This document shows, one piece after another, positions 27,390 through 38,828 of a stretch of 64,000 nucleotides of DNA. Both the position numbers and the translations under genes were made by a program. Below the pieces are notes generated by a model. The model did not search any database. It was not told the origin of the DNA and was given only the letters and a program-made list of their open reading frames with translations. The DNA is from Streptomyces sp. BK239 (GTDB taxonomy: Bacteria; Actinomycetota; Actinomycetes; Streptomycetales; Streptomycetaceae): the NCBI RefSeq assembly GCF_004217285.1, contig NZ_SHKS01000001.1, positions 186,001 through 250,000 on the forward strand, written 5' to 3'. Each line of letters begins with the position of its first letter. Position 1 is the first letter of the stretch.

Positions 27390-28253
27390 TCACTCCTGCT
27401 CGCGCAGTTGCTCCTCGGACAGGCCCCGGCGCCAGTAACCGACGAACGTGACCCGGCGCCGGTCGATGCCGCGCTCGCCGACGAAGTGCCGGCGCAGTCG
27501 CTTCACGCACCCCGACTCGCCCGCGATCCACACGTACGGCCGTTCGGCGGACGGCAGCCGTGCGGCGCGCAGGGCGCCGAGGGCCATGGGGGAACCCTCG
27601 TCGCCCTCCGCGCCGGTGTGGTCGCCCTCGCCGCGCACGAGCCAGGTGATCTCGGCGTCGGCCGCCGTCGCGAGGCCCCGCACGCTCCCGGCGTCGTGGA
27701 CCTCCAGCCAGGCCCGCACCCGCAGACCGGCCGGCAGCGACTCCAGGATCGAGGAGATCGCGGGCAGCGCCGTCTCGTCGCCCCACAGCAGTACCAGGTC
27801 GGTGTCCTCGGGCGCCCGGAAGCGGATCGCCCGGTTGTCGGCGATCGCCGGGCCGAGCAGCACCACCCGGTCCCCGGCGGCGGCCCGGGCGGCCCACCGG
27901 GAGGCCGGACCGGCCGGGGTGTGCAGCACGAAGTCCACGTCGATCTCCGTGGTCCGCCCCGAGGTGTCCCGGCGCAGCGACCGGAGCGTATACGAGCGCA
28001 TCACCGCCCGCACGTCGTCCGGGAGTTCGCGCCACGCCTGCCACCAGCCGTCCCCGAGCTCGTACGGGATCCGCGGCTCGCTCTGCCCGGGGTGCGGCAG
28101 GAAGAGCGAGAGTGACTGGTCGTACCCGTCGGAGAAGAAGTACTGAAGGTCCTCCCCGGTGAAGGTGACCCGGACGAGAGAGGCGTCGAGCCGTGTCGTC
28201 CGGGCGACCCGGAGGGCGAAGAAGCGGAACGGTGCTGCGACGGCGGTGGTCAT
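27390..28253 (-). CDS. desF: Siderophore-interacting FAD protein (ferrisiderophore reductase)
   Basis: 287 residues of the SIP/ViuB family. N-terminal FAD-binding barrel (RVTFTGEDLQYF ... RSYTLRSLRR, with the R-x-Y-T/S FAD motif) and C-terminal SIP domain (VLLWGDETALPAI ... PYVWIAGESGCVKRLRRHFVGERGIDRRRVTFVGYWRRG). It probably releases iron from ferrioxamine by reduction in the cytoplasm. ATG 28253 has AGGAGAG upstream; the TTG at 28286 is less likely. It lies between desE and desA, all on the minus strand. No iron box was seen directly before it, so it may be read from the desE promoter. Confidence 0.88.
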   Translation of the reverse strand: MTTAVAAPFRFFALRVARTTRLDASLVRVTFTGEDLQYFFSDGYDQSLSLFLPHPGQSEPRIPYELGDGWWQAWRELPDDVRAVMRSYTLRSLRRDTSGRTTEIDVDFVLHTPAGPASRWAARAAAGDRVVLLGPAIADNRAIRFRAPEDTDLVLLWGDETALPAISSILESLPAGLRVRAWLEVHDAGSVRGLATAADAEITWLVRGEGDHTGAEGDEGSPMALGALRAARLPSAERPYVWIAGESGCVKRLRRHFVGERGIDRRRVTFVGYWRRGLSEEQLREQE

Positions 28254-28304
28254 GAGGCGCTCTCCTGATGTCGCGTCAGGTGTCAACGGGGGGCGGGGCG
28301 GCTC

Positions 28305-28398
28305 GCGAAGGGGCGCGGGGCTGTGTCGATGTGCGGCTCAGCCGCGTGGGCGCGACCAGCCCGGTCCGGTGTGCGGTCGCCCACGCTCCACAGCCACC
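28305..28398. repeat. Streptomyces intergenic repeat-like segment
   Basis: This segment between desE and desF contains GGGGCGCGGGGCTGTGTCG, the small palindrome GCGGCTCAGCCGC (28332-28344) and GTGGGCGCGACCAGCCC. The combination is familiar from dispersed intergenic repeats in Streptomyces. No second copy is present in this window. Confidence 0.4.
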
Positions 28399-28405
28399 CC
28401 ACCGG

Positions 28406-29452
28406 TCAGGCGACCTTCTTCGCGGACTCCAGCGCCTTCGCGAGGTTCTCCAGCAGCGGCACGCACTTGTCGTACGACAGGATCGGCTCCGGCGACCGTC
28501 CGATGACCTGCCCCGCCTTGACGGCCGGCAGCTGCTTCCACGTCGGCTTGGTGATCGCCGACGGCTGCAGCGCCTGCGAGCGGTCGTCCAGCATGATGAT
28601 GTCGGCCTTGTACTTGTCGACGTTCTCCCAGCTGAGCGACTCGAACCAGCCGCCGCCCTGCGCCTTGGCGCTCTCCGGCGGCTCGACGAAGTTCACGCCG
28701 AGGGCCTTGAAGTACTCGAGGTCGATGGAGAGGTTGGTGCCGGAGACGTAGAACAGCTCCGCGCTCGCGGAACCGGCCAGCACCTTGATGTCGGGCTTGG
28801 CCTTGGCGGCGGCGCGCAGCCGGGTGGCCGCGGCCTCGAAGCGCTTCTTGGCGTCGGTGGCCTTGGCGGCGGTCAGGTCCGCGCCGAGGGACCCGGCCAG
28901 CGCCCACATGCGCTCCAGGGGCGCGGTGAGTTGGCGGTCGTAGACGGATATGCCGACGCTCGGGGCCAGCTTGGCGATCTTGTCCTTGGAGGCCTCGGGG
29001 ACGTACCAGAGGGTGCCGGTGTTGTCGAACATGGTGGAGATGAGCACGTCGGGAGCGAGCGCCGCGTACTTCTCGACGTTGAACTCGTCCCAGACGTTGC
29101 CGATGATCTCGACCTTGGAGATGTCCATGTCGCCGGCCTGGACGTCGGGCTTGCCCGCGGTCGTCTTGGTCGGGCCGAAGACACCCTTGACCTGGATGCC
29201 GTAGTCGAACAGGGCGGCGGCGACGCCGGTGAAGGCGACGATGTTCGCGGGCGTCTTGTCGAGCTTCACGGTGGTGCCGCGGTCGTCCTTGAACGTCCAG
29301 GGGCCCGACTTGGCGGAGGGGGCGGCGGTCGAGTCCGAGCCACCGCTCTTCGCGTCGTCGTCGCCGCACGCCGCGAGGACGGCCCCGAGGCCGAGGGCGC
29401 CACCGGCGGCGAGGATGCCGCGGCGGGTGAGGTGGGTGGTGGCGTTGGACAT
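28406..29452 (-). CDS. desE: Ferrioxamine-binding lipoprotein of an iron ABC transporter
   Basis: 348 residues. The leader carries a twin-arginine LTRRGILAAGG and a lipobox VLAAC with C29, then a Gly/Ser/Asp linker. A FepB/FhuD-type periplasmic-binding domain follows (PANIVAFTGVAAALFDYGIQVKGVFG ... VDKYKADIIMLDDRSQ). It binds ferrisiderophore at the outer membrane face. No permease or ATPase genes are adjacent. ATG 29452 was preferred to the upstream in-frame start at 29494, which would displace the signal peptide. An iron box lies ~50 bp upstream. Confidence 0.93.
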   Translation of the reverse strand: MSNATTHLTRRGILAAGGALGLGAVLAACGDDDAKSGGSDSTAAPSAKSGPWTFKDDRGTTVKLDKTPANIVAFTGVAAALFDYGIQVKGVFGPTKTTAGKPDVQAGDMDISKVEIIGNVWDEFNVEKYAALAPDVLISTMFDNTGTLWYVPEASKDKIAKLAPSVGISVYDRQLTAPLERMWALAGSLGADLTAAKATDAKKRFEAAATRLRAAAKAKPDIKVLAGSASAELFYVSGTNLSIDLEYFKALGVNFVEPPESAKAQGGGWFESLSWENVDKYKADIIMLDDRSQALQPSAITKPTWKQLPAVKAGQVIGRSPEPILSYDKCVPLLENLAKALESAKKVA

Positions 29453-29502
29453 GAGAATGGCTGCTTTCGAACGGGGCTGATGACCCAAGGGCAAGTTCGA
29501 AT

Positions 29503-29521
29503 GTAGGTTAGCCTAACCTCA
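29503..29521. promoter_or_regulatory. Iron box upstream of desE
   Basis: GTAGGTTAGCCTAACCTCA; the minus strand matches the 19-bp iron box at 17 positions, with the core AGGTTAGGCTAACCT intact. It is centred ~60 bp before the desE start. Confidence 0.92.
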
Positions 29522-29569
29522 GATCTTGTCCAGTCCCGCTCAGGTGTCAGGTCCGGGCGGGGAACGGCC

Positions 29570-29615
29570 GTGCCGAAGGCCGCGACGGGCGCACCGCCGC
29601 GGCCACTTCGGGCAC
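29570..29615 (-). terminator. Terminator of the acyl-CoA carboxylase operon
   Basis: An imperfect stem (GTGCCGAAGGCCGCG against CGCGGCCACTTCGGGCAC, two bulges) lies 16 bases beyond the stop of the acyl-CoA dehydrogenase gene. Confidence 0.5.
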
Positions 29616-29630
29616 CGCGCTCGCCGGGGA

Positions 29631-30791
29631 TCAGCCCGCGAGCCCCAACTCCCTCGCGATCAGCATCCGCTGCACCTCGCTCGTGCCCTCGCCGATCTCC
29701 AGGATCTTGGAGTCGCGCCACATGCGGGCGACCGGATACTCGTTCATGAAGCCGTACCCGCCGTGGACTTGGGTGGCGTCACGGGCGTTGTCGACGGCGA
29801 CCGTCGAGGAGTACAGCTTCGCCAGCGCCGCCTCCTTCTTGAAGGGCTCGCCGGCCACCAGCCGGGACGCCGCGTCACGCCAGGCGAGACGCGCCGTGTG
29901 CGCCTTCATCTCCATGTCGGCGATCTTGAACTGTATGGCCTGGTTCGCGCCGATCGGGCGGCCGAACGCCTGGCGTTCGCGGGCGTACTTCACCGACTCG
30001 TCCACGCAGCCCTGGGCGAGCCCGGTGGCCAGGGCGGCGATCGCGATCCGGCCCTCGTCCAGGATGCGCAGGAACTGGGCGTAGCCGCGGCCCTCTTCGC
30101 CGAGCAGGTTCGCCGCCGGGACGCGCACGTCCGCGAAGGACAGCTCGCGGGTGTCGGAGGCGTTCCAGCCGACCTTGGAGTAGGGGGCGGCGACCGTGAA
30201 GCCGGGCGTGCCCGACGGGACGATGATGGCGGAGATCAGCGGCCTGCCGTCGGGCTTGCGGCCGGTGACCGCCGTGACCGTGACCAGACCGGTGATGTCG
30301 GTGCCCGAGTTGGTGATGAAGCACTTCGTGCCGTTGATCACCCATTCGTCCGTCGTCTCGTCCAGCCGCGCCGTCGTGCGTGTCGCGCCCGCGTCCGAGC
30401 CGCCGTCGGGCTCGGTCAGGCCGAACGCGCCGAGGATCTCCCCGGAGCACAGACGCGGCAGCCACGTGCGCTTCTGCTCCTCCGTGCCGAACAGGTGCAG
30501 CGGCATGGCGCCCAGCGAGACGCCCGCCTCCAGGGTGATGGCGACGGAGGAGTCGACGCGGGCCAGCTCCTCCAGCGCGATGCCGAGCGCCAGGTAGTCG
30601 CCGCCCATGCCGCCGTACTCCTCGGGGAACGGCAGCCCGAACAGGCCCATCCGGCCCATCTCGCGGACGATCTCGTACGGGAACTCGTGCCGCTCGTAGA
30701 AGTCGCCGATCTTCGGGGCGACGACGTCATGGGCGAACGCCTCCACCGTGCGGCGGAGTTCCTCGAGTTCGGGGGAGAGACGGTGGTCCAT
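29631..30791 (-). CDS. acdH: Acyl-CoA dehydrogenase (branched/short-chain type)
   Basis: 386 residues, full-length ACAD fold. FAD/substrate motifs: LTEPDGGSDAG, CFITNSGTDI, RQAFGRPIGANQAIQFKIADM and QVHGGYGFMNEYPVARMWRD. The C-terminal EIGEGTSEVQRM has Glu at the position used as catalytic base in short/medium-chain enzymes. Helix G (LDEGRIAIAA) lacks the Glu used by isovaleryl-CoA dehydrogenases. It is last in the operon with HMG-CoA lyase and the carboxylase, and starts at TGATG with the lyase stop. It likely oxidises isovaleryl-/isobutyryl-type CoAs, as characterised AcdH does. Confidence 0.88.
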   Translation of the reverse strand: MDHRLSPELEELRRTVEAFAHDVVAPKIGDFYERHEFPYEIVREMGRMGLFGLPFPEEYGGMGGDYLALGIALEELARVDSSVAITLEAGVSLGAMPLHLFGTEEQKRTWLPRLCSGEILGAFGLTEPDGGSDAGATRTTARLDETTDEWVINGTKCFITNSGTDITGLVTVTAVTGRKPDGRPLISAIIVPSGTPGFTVAAPYSKVGWNASDTRELSFADVRVPAANLLGEEGRGYAQFLRILDEGRIAIAALATGLAQGCVDESVKYARERQAFGRPIGANQAIQFKIADMEMKAHTARLAWRDAASRLVAGEPFKKEAALAKLYSSTVAVDNARDATQVHGGYGFMNEYPVARMWRDSKILEIGEGTSEVQRMLIARELGLAG

Positions 30792-31740
30792 CACTGCTCC
30801 TTGTGGGACAGGGCCCGCACGGTGCGGGAGGGGCTGGGTCGGCCCAACTGTTCGGCCATCCAGACGCTTGTGGCGACGAGACGGCCGAGGTCGACCCCGG
30901 TGTCGATGCCGAGGCCCCGCAGCATCCACACGAGGTCCTCGGTGGCGAGGTTGCCGGTGGCGGACTTCGCGTACGGGCAGCCGCCGAGACCGCCCGCGGA
31001 GGCGTCGACGGTGGTGACGCCGTGCTGGAGCGCGGCCAGGGTGTTGGCGAGGGCCTGCCCGTAGGTGTCGTGGAAGTGCACGCCCAACACGCCCGCCGCG
31101 ACGCCTTGTTCGCCGAGCGCGGTGAGCAGCTCCACGACGTGGCCGGGGGTGGCGACGCCGATCGTGTCGCCGAGGCTCAGTTCGTCGCACCCCATGTCGA
31201 GCAGCGCCCGGCACACCCGCACCACCTGGGGGACCGGGACCGCGCCCTCCCAGGGGTCGCCGAAGCACATGGAGAGGTAGCCGCGCACATGGACGGCGTT
31301 CGCCTTCGCACGGGCCACGACCGGCTCGAACATGCCGAGCGCCTCGTCCACCGTGCGGTTGAGGTTGGCCTTGGCGAAGGACTCGGTGGCGCTGGCGAAC
31401 ACGGCGACCCGGCCGGCGCCGAGGGCGAGCGCCCGGTCCAGTCCGCGTTCGTTGGGCACCAGGACGGGCAGCTCGACGGGGAGTGAGGACACCAGCGGGT
31501 ACAACTGCTCGGCGTCGGCCAGCTGGGGCACCCACTTGGGGTGCACGAAGCTGGTCGCCTCGATCGTCGTCAGTCCCGCCCCGGCGAGCCGGCGCACGAA
31601 CTCCGCCTTCACCTCGGTCGGCACGGCCGTCTTCTCGTTCTGCAGCCCGTCGCGCGCCCCGACCTCGTGGATCCTGACGCGCGCGGGCAGGCCCCCGGCC
31701 GGCACGACCATGGGGAGCCCGCGCAGGGTGTCCGGCGATG

Positions 31741-31744
<4 letters not shown>
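30791..31744 (-). CDS. Hydroxymethylglutaryl-CoA lyase
   Basis: 317 residues. It cleaves HMG-CoA to acetoacetate and acetyl-CoA, the last step of leucine degradation. Motifs: [14 protein letters not shown] at the N-terminus, [10 protein letters not shown], the metal-binding [12 protein letters not shown] and the active-site cysteine loop [15 protein letters not shown]. The start overlaps the biotin-carboxylase stop (ATGA) and the stop overlaps the dehydrogenase start (TGATG), so the operon is fully coupled. Confidence 0.93.
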
Positions 31745-33672
<1,928 letters not shown>

Positions 33673-33683
33673 GGGTCCCCTCC

Positions 33684-35300
<1,617 letters not shown>

Positions 35301-35330
35301 CCTTGCGGTCCCCTCACCCAGTGATCGACT

Positions 35331-35346
35331 GTTAATGAGCGTTAAC
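35331..35346. promoter_or_regulatory. TetR operator-like repeat 1
   Basis: GTTAATGAGCGTTAAC is an imperfect palindrome, 14 of 16 bases identical to repeat 2. It lies 30-46 bp before the carboxylase start in the divergent intergenic region. Confidence 0.7.
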
Positions 35347-35358
35347 CATTTCCATCAG

Positions 35359-35374
35359 GTTAACGAGCGCTAAC
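35359..35374. promoter_or_regulatory. TetR operator-like repeat 2
   Basis: GTTAACGAGCGCTAAC lies 28 bp (start to start) from repeat 1. A -10-like TAGAAT at 35384-35389 follows, so the repeat covers the presumed -35 zone of the TetR gene. Confidence 0.72.
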
Positions 35375-35396
35375 CTCGATGTCTAGAATTGTTTTC

Positions 35397-35999
35397 ATGG
35401 CCACCAGAACCGACGCCCCCACCCGCCGCGAGCAGATCCTCAGGGAGGCCGCGCGCCTCTTCGCCGAGCGCGGGTTCCACGGCGTCGGCGTGGACGAGAT
35501 AGGGGCCGCGGTCGGCATCAGCGGCCCCGGTCTGTACCGGCACTTCCCCGGCAAGGACGCGATGCTGGCGGAGCTGCTGGTGGGTATCAGCGGGCAGCTG
35601 CTGACCGGCGCCAGGCGCCGCCTGGCGGAGGCCGACGGGGACCCGGCCGAGGCGGTCCTCGACTCGCTCATCGAGGGGCACATCGACTTCGCGCTCGACG
35701 ACCGTCCCCTGATCACCCTGCACGACCGCGAGCTGGACCGCCTGCGCGACAGCGACCGCAAGCTGGTCCGCCAGCTCCAGCGGCAGTACGTGGAGCTGTG
35801 GGTGGAGGCGCTGCGCGCGGTGTACCCGGACCTGCCCGAGCCCGCCGCCCGCTCGGCGGTCCACTCGGTCTTCGGCCTGCTGAACTCCACCCCCCACCTG
35901 GGCCGCCCGGGCTCCCTCCCCGGCCGCTCGGCCACGGCACAGCTCCTGCACCGCATGGCCCGCGGCGCGTTCGCGTCGGCCGCACCCCCACAGGAGTGA
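35397..35999 (+). CDS. TetR-family repressor of acyl-CoA catabolism
   Basis: 200 residues. The N-terminal TetR helix-turn-helix is at ~9-58 (TRREQILREAARLFAERGFHGVGVDEIGAAVGISGPGLYRHFPGKDAMLAELL). The helical C-terminal ligand domain has TetR_C-like features of SCO/KstR2-like actinobacterial regulators (HIDFALDDRPLITLHDRELDRL). ATG 35397 lies seven bases after a TAGAAT -10 with no Shine-Dalgarno, which suggests a leaderless transcript. It probably binds the two 16-bp repeats and represses itself and the carboxylase operon; an acyl-CoA ligand is inferred from context. Confidence 0.88.
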   Translation: MATRTDAPTRREQILREAARLFAERGFHGVGVDEIGAAVGISGPGLYRHFPGKDAMLAELLVGISGQLLTGARRRLAEADGDPAEAVLDSLIEGHIDFALDDRPLITLHDRELDRLRDSDRKLVRQLQRQYVELWVEALRAVYPDLPEPAARSAVHSVFGLLNSTPHLGRPGSLPGRSATAQLLHRMARGAFASAAPPQE

Positions 36000-36163
36000 C
36001 GAGCGTTACGAACACCCCCCTGGACTCCCCTCCCTACCCGCCGGTACGGTTGCCCTGAGCAAGCGCTTAGCCAATGGGGCCGCAACCATTGAATTGAGAA
36101 CCCCGACGGCGAGCACCACATCCGCGAGAGCGGCGCCGGTTGAGGCGCAGAGAGGGGCCGGCG

Positions 36164-37321
36164 GTGCGCCGTACGGTGTTCAACGAGGATCACGAGGCGT
36201 TCCGGGAGACCCTCCGGGCCTTCATCGAGGCCGAGGTCGTCCCCGTCTACGACGAGTGGCTCGCCGCGGGCCAGGCGCCGCGCGACTTCTACTACAAGCT
36301 GGCCGAGCTGGGCGTCTTCGGCATCCGCGTCGACGAGGAGTACGGCGGCGCCGGCATCGACTCCTACAAGTTCGAGGCCATCCTCTACGAGGAGACCGCC
36401 CGCGCCGGCATCACCTTCGGCGGCTCCGGCGTGCACGTGCTGCTCGGCCTGCCGTACATCAAGCTGCTCGCCACCGACGAGCAGAAGAAGCGCTTCCTGC
36501 CGAAGTTCGTCTCCGGCGAGGAGATGTGGGCCATCGCGATGACCGAGCCGGGCACCGGTTCGGACCTCGCCGGCATGCGTACCACCGCCAAGCTCTCCGA
36601 GGACGGCACGCACTACGTCCTCAACGGCGCCAAGACCTTCATCACCGGCGGCGTCCACGCCGACCGCATGATCGTCTGCGCCCGCACCTCCGCGCCGACC
36701 GCCGAGGACCGCCGCTACGGCATCTCCCTCTTCGTCGTGGACACCAAGGCGGAGGGCTACTCGGTCGGCCGCAAGCTGGACAAGCTGGGCCTGAAGACCT
36801 CCGACACGGCCGAGCTGGCGTTCGTCGATGTGAAGGTGCCCGTCGAGGACCTCCTCGGCGAGGAGAACAAGGGTTTCTACTACCTCGGCCACAACCTGGC
36901 CTCCGAGCGCTGGGGCATCGCCTACGGCGCGTACGCGCAGGCCAAGGCCGCCGTCCGGTTCGCCAAGCAGTACGTGCAGGAGCGCACCGTCTTCGGCAAG
37001 ACCGTCGCGTCGTTCCAGAACACGAAGTTCGAGCTGGCCGCCTGCCAGGCCGAGGTGGACGCCGCCGAGGCCGTCGCCGACCGCTCGCTGGAGGCCCTGG
37101 ACGCCGGTGAGCTGACTCCCGCCGAGGCCGCCTCCGCGAAGCTGTTCTGCACCGAGGTCGCGCACCGTGTGATCGACCGCTGCCTCCAGCTGCACGGCGG
37201 TTACGGCTTCATGAACGAGTACCCGATCGCCCGCCTGTACGCGGACAACCGCGTCAACCGCATCTACGGCGGCACCAGCGAGATCATGAAGTCGATCATC
37301 GCGAAGGACATGGGCCTGTAA
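36164..37321 (+). CDS. Acyl-CoA dehydrogenase (long-chain/FadE-like)
   Basis: 385 residues from GTG 36164, which has AGAGGGG upstream; ATG 36140 would add eight residues. ACAD motifs: AMTEPGTGSDLAGMRTTA, FITGGVHAD, RTVFGKTVASFQNTKFELA and QLHGGYGFMNEYPIARLYADNRVNRIYGGTSEIMKSIIAKDMGL. The usual C-terminal catalytic Glu is replaced by Gly (IYGGTSE), and a Glu is present in helix G (LASERWGIA), as in long-chain and isovaleryl enzymes. It follows the TetR gene by 164 bp and precedes tesB by 35 bp. Substrate uncertain. Confidence 0.88.
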   Translation: MRRTVFNEDHEAFRETLRAFIEAEVVPVYDEWLAAGQAPRDFYYKLAELGVFGIRVDEEYGGAGIDSYKFEAILYEETARAGITFGGSGVHVLLGLPYIKLLATDEQKKRFLPKFVSGEEMWAIAMTEPGTGSDLAGMRTTAKLSEDGTHYVLNGAKTFITGGVHADRMIVCARTSAPTAEDRRYGISLFVVDTKAEGYSVGRKLDKLGLKTSDTAELAFVDVKVPVEDLLGEENKGFYYLGHNLASERWGIAYGAYAQAKAAVRFAKQYVQERTVFGKTVASFQNTKFELAACQAEVDAAEAVADRSLEALDAGELTPAEAASAKLFCTEVAHRVIDRCLQLHGGYGFMNEYPIARLYADNRVNRIYGGTSEIMKSIIAKDMGL

Positions 37322-37356
37322 GCCGCACGCAACTACCGGCGGATACAACTGACTCC

Positions 37357-38223
37357 ATGAGCCAGGCACTTCAGGATCTCCTCGATCTGCTCGACCTCGA
37401 GCAGATCGAGGAGAACATCTTCCGCGGCCAGTCCCGGTCCGCCGTCGTCCCGCGCGTCTTCGGCGGGCAGGTCGCGGCCCAGGCGCTGGTCGCCGCCGGG
37501 CGCACCGTCCCCGCGGACCGGCACGCCCACTCCCTGCACGCGTACTTCCTGCGCACGGGCGACCCGGGCGCGCCCATCGTCTACAACGTCGAGCGCATCC
37601 GCGACGGCCGCTCCTTCACCACCCGGCGCGCGGTCGCCGTCCAGCACGGCCGGCCGATCTTCACCCTCTCCGCGTCCTTCCAGACGTACGAGGAGGGCCT
37701 CGACCACCAGACCCCCGTGCCGTCCTCGCCCGACCCGGTGAGCCTGCCCACCTCCGAGGAGCGGCTGCGCGGCTACGACCATCTCGACCCGGTCGTCGTC
37801 GAGAAGTTCCTGGAGGCCCGCGAGGCCATCGACCTGCGGTACGTCGACGAGCCGCCGTACGGCAGGTTCGGCGAGCCGCGCGAACCGCACAGCCAGGTCT
37901 GGTTCCGCACCAACGGCAAGCTCGCGGACGATCCGCTGCTGCACGTCGTGCTGGCCACCTACGTCTCCGACATGACGCTCCTGGACTCCGTCCTCCTCGC
38001 GCACGGCCGCGGCGGATGGGCGGTCGGTGACGTCGTCGGTGCCTCGCTGGACCACGCGATGTGGTTCCACCGCCCGTTCCGCGCCGACGAATGGCTGCTG
38101 TACGACCAGGAGTCGCCGTCGGCGCACGGCGGCCGCGGCCTCGGCCAGGCCCGCATCTACACGCAGGACGGACGCCTCGCCGTTTCGGTGATCCAGGAGG
38201 GCGTGGTCCGGGTCCCGCGGTGA
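37357..38223 (+). CDS. tesB: Acyl-CoA thioesterase II (TesB)
   Basis: 288 residues, double hot-dog fold. Motifs: RVFGGQVAAQALVAAGRTVP, SLHAYFLRTGDPGAPIVYNVERIRDGRSFTTRRAVAVQHG in the first half and TYVSDMTLLDSVLL (catalytic Asp/Thr/Gln set) with SLDHAMWFHRPFRADEWLLYDQESPSA in the second. It hydrolyses acyl-CoA. Codons 8-19 contain a perfect 17-bp inverted repeat (37378-37413) just inside the gene. Probably co-transcribed with the preceding dehydrogenase. Confidence 0.93.
   Translation: MSQALQDLLDLLDLEQIEENIFRGQSRSAVVPRVFGGQVAAQALVAAGRTVPADRHAHSLHAYFLRTGDPGAPIVYNVERIRDGRSFTTRRAVAVQHGRPIFTLSASFQTYEEGLDHQTPVPSSPDPVSLPTSEERLRGYDHLDPVVVEKFLEAREAIDLRYVDEPPYGRFGEPREPHSQVWFRTNGKLADDPLLHVVLATYVSDMTLLDSVLLAHGRGGWAVGDVVGASLDHAMWFHRPFRADEWLLYDQESPSAHGGRGLGQARIYTQDGRLAVSVIQEGVVRVPR
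37378..37413. repeat. Perfect 17-bp inverted repeat inside the tesB start region
   Basis: Arms 37378-37394 (CTCCTCGATCTGCTCGA) and 37397-37413 with a 2-base centre. It begins 21 bases after the start codon and encodes the repetitive LLDLLDLEQIEE. Confidence 0.85.
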
Positions 38224-38531
38224 CGTGCGGGCGGGACGGGCGGGGCGGTTGCCGAGATGCCGGGGCGCCGCCCCGCGACTAGGCTCGAAGTCCGAACGCC
38301 GCACGCGCGGCACACCCGGCTGACCGGTTCCCGCATCACGCGGAACGCGTCCCCCGGCGATCGCCCCGAGACCTCGCCGGCCGCCACCGTGCCCTCTCGA
38401 CGCCTGCGGTGACATCCGGAGGACCCTCCCGCGACGTCTGATTCGCGGCTGCGGCCATCCACCCCTCCGGCGCCCCGTGGGGAACTCCTGCGAAGGGCGC
38501 GCGGGCGACGATGGAGCGAAAGGTGATTCCC
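38224..38531. other. Intergenic region tesB to secreted small protein
   Basis: 308 bp. A weak 6-bp hairpin (CGGGGC-GCC-GCCCCG, 38261-38275) may end tesB transcription. The rest must hold the promoter of the following gene; no clear promoter elements or operators were found. Confidence 0.45.
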
Positions 38532-38813
38532 ATGCGAGCACAACGGGTGAGGCGTCTCGCCGCGACGTCCGCCGCCGGCCTGCTGCTGGCCGGCGGCATC
38601 GCGGTGGGCACGGCGGGCACCGCGTCGGCGTCGACCGCCTCCCTGGACCGCAACCACAGCCGCCACTGCTACGACGGCTACTGGTGGTACGACAACTGCA
38701 ATCGGGGGTTCCCCGGCAACGTGAGCGGCTTCTACGGCCTGAACCCGTTCTTCAACCCCTACAACTTCTTCTACGGGAACGTCTGGGACGTCTTCGGAGG
38801 CTTCAGGGGCTGA
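38532..38813 (+). CDS. Small secreted aromatic-rich protein, unknown function
   Basis: 93 residues from ATG 38532 (AAAGGTGAT upstream); an in-frame ATG at 38511 is less likely. The signal peptide MRAQRVRRLAATSAAGLLLAGG... ends at a TASAS site near residue 36. The mature part is only ~57 residues and rich in Tyr, Trp, Phe, Asn and Gly (HCYDGYWWYDNCNRGF ... FYGLNPFFNPYNFFYGNVWDVFGGF). Its two cysteines, ten residues apart, could form a disulfide. It does not match chaplin, rodlin or SapB motifs. The composition suggests a surface or self-assembling protein; this is inference. Confidence 0.75.
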   Translation: MRAQRVRRLAATSAAGLLLAGGIAVGTAGTASASTASLDRNHSRHCYDGYWWYDNCNRGFPGNVSGFYGLNPFFNPYNFFYGNVWDVFGGFRG

Positions 38814-38828
38814 CACCGGCCGCGCCCG

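Noticed and set aside
22138..29452. The desferrioxamine locus as a novel siderophore system
   Set aside because: All genes and iron boxes match the known des pathway; nothing new in its composition.
38532..38813. Chaplin or rodlin identity for the small secreted protein
   Set aside because: The chaplin GxCGN...NxC pattern and rodlin composition are absent.
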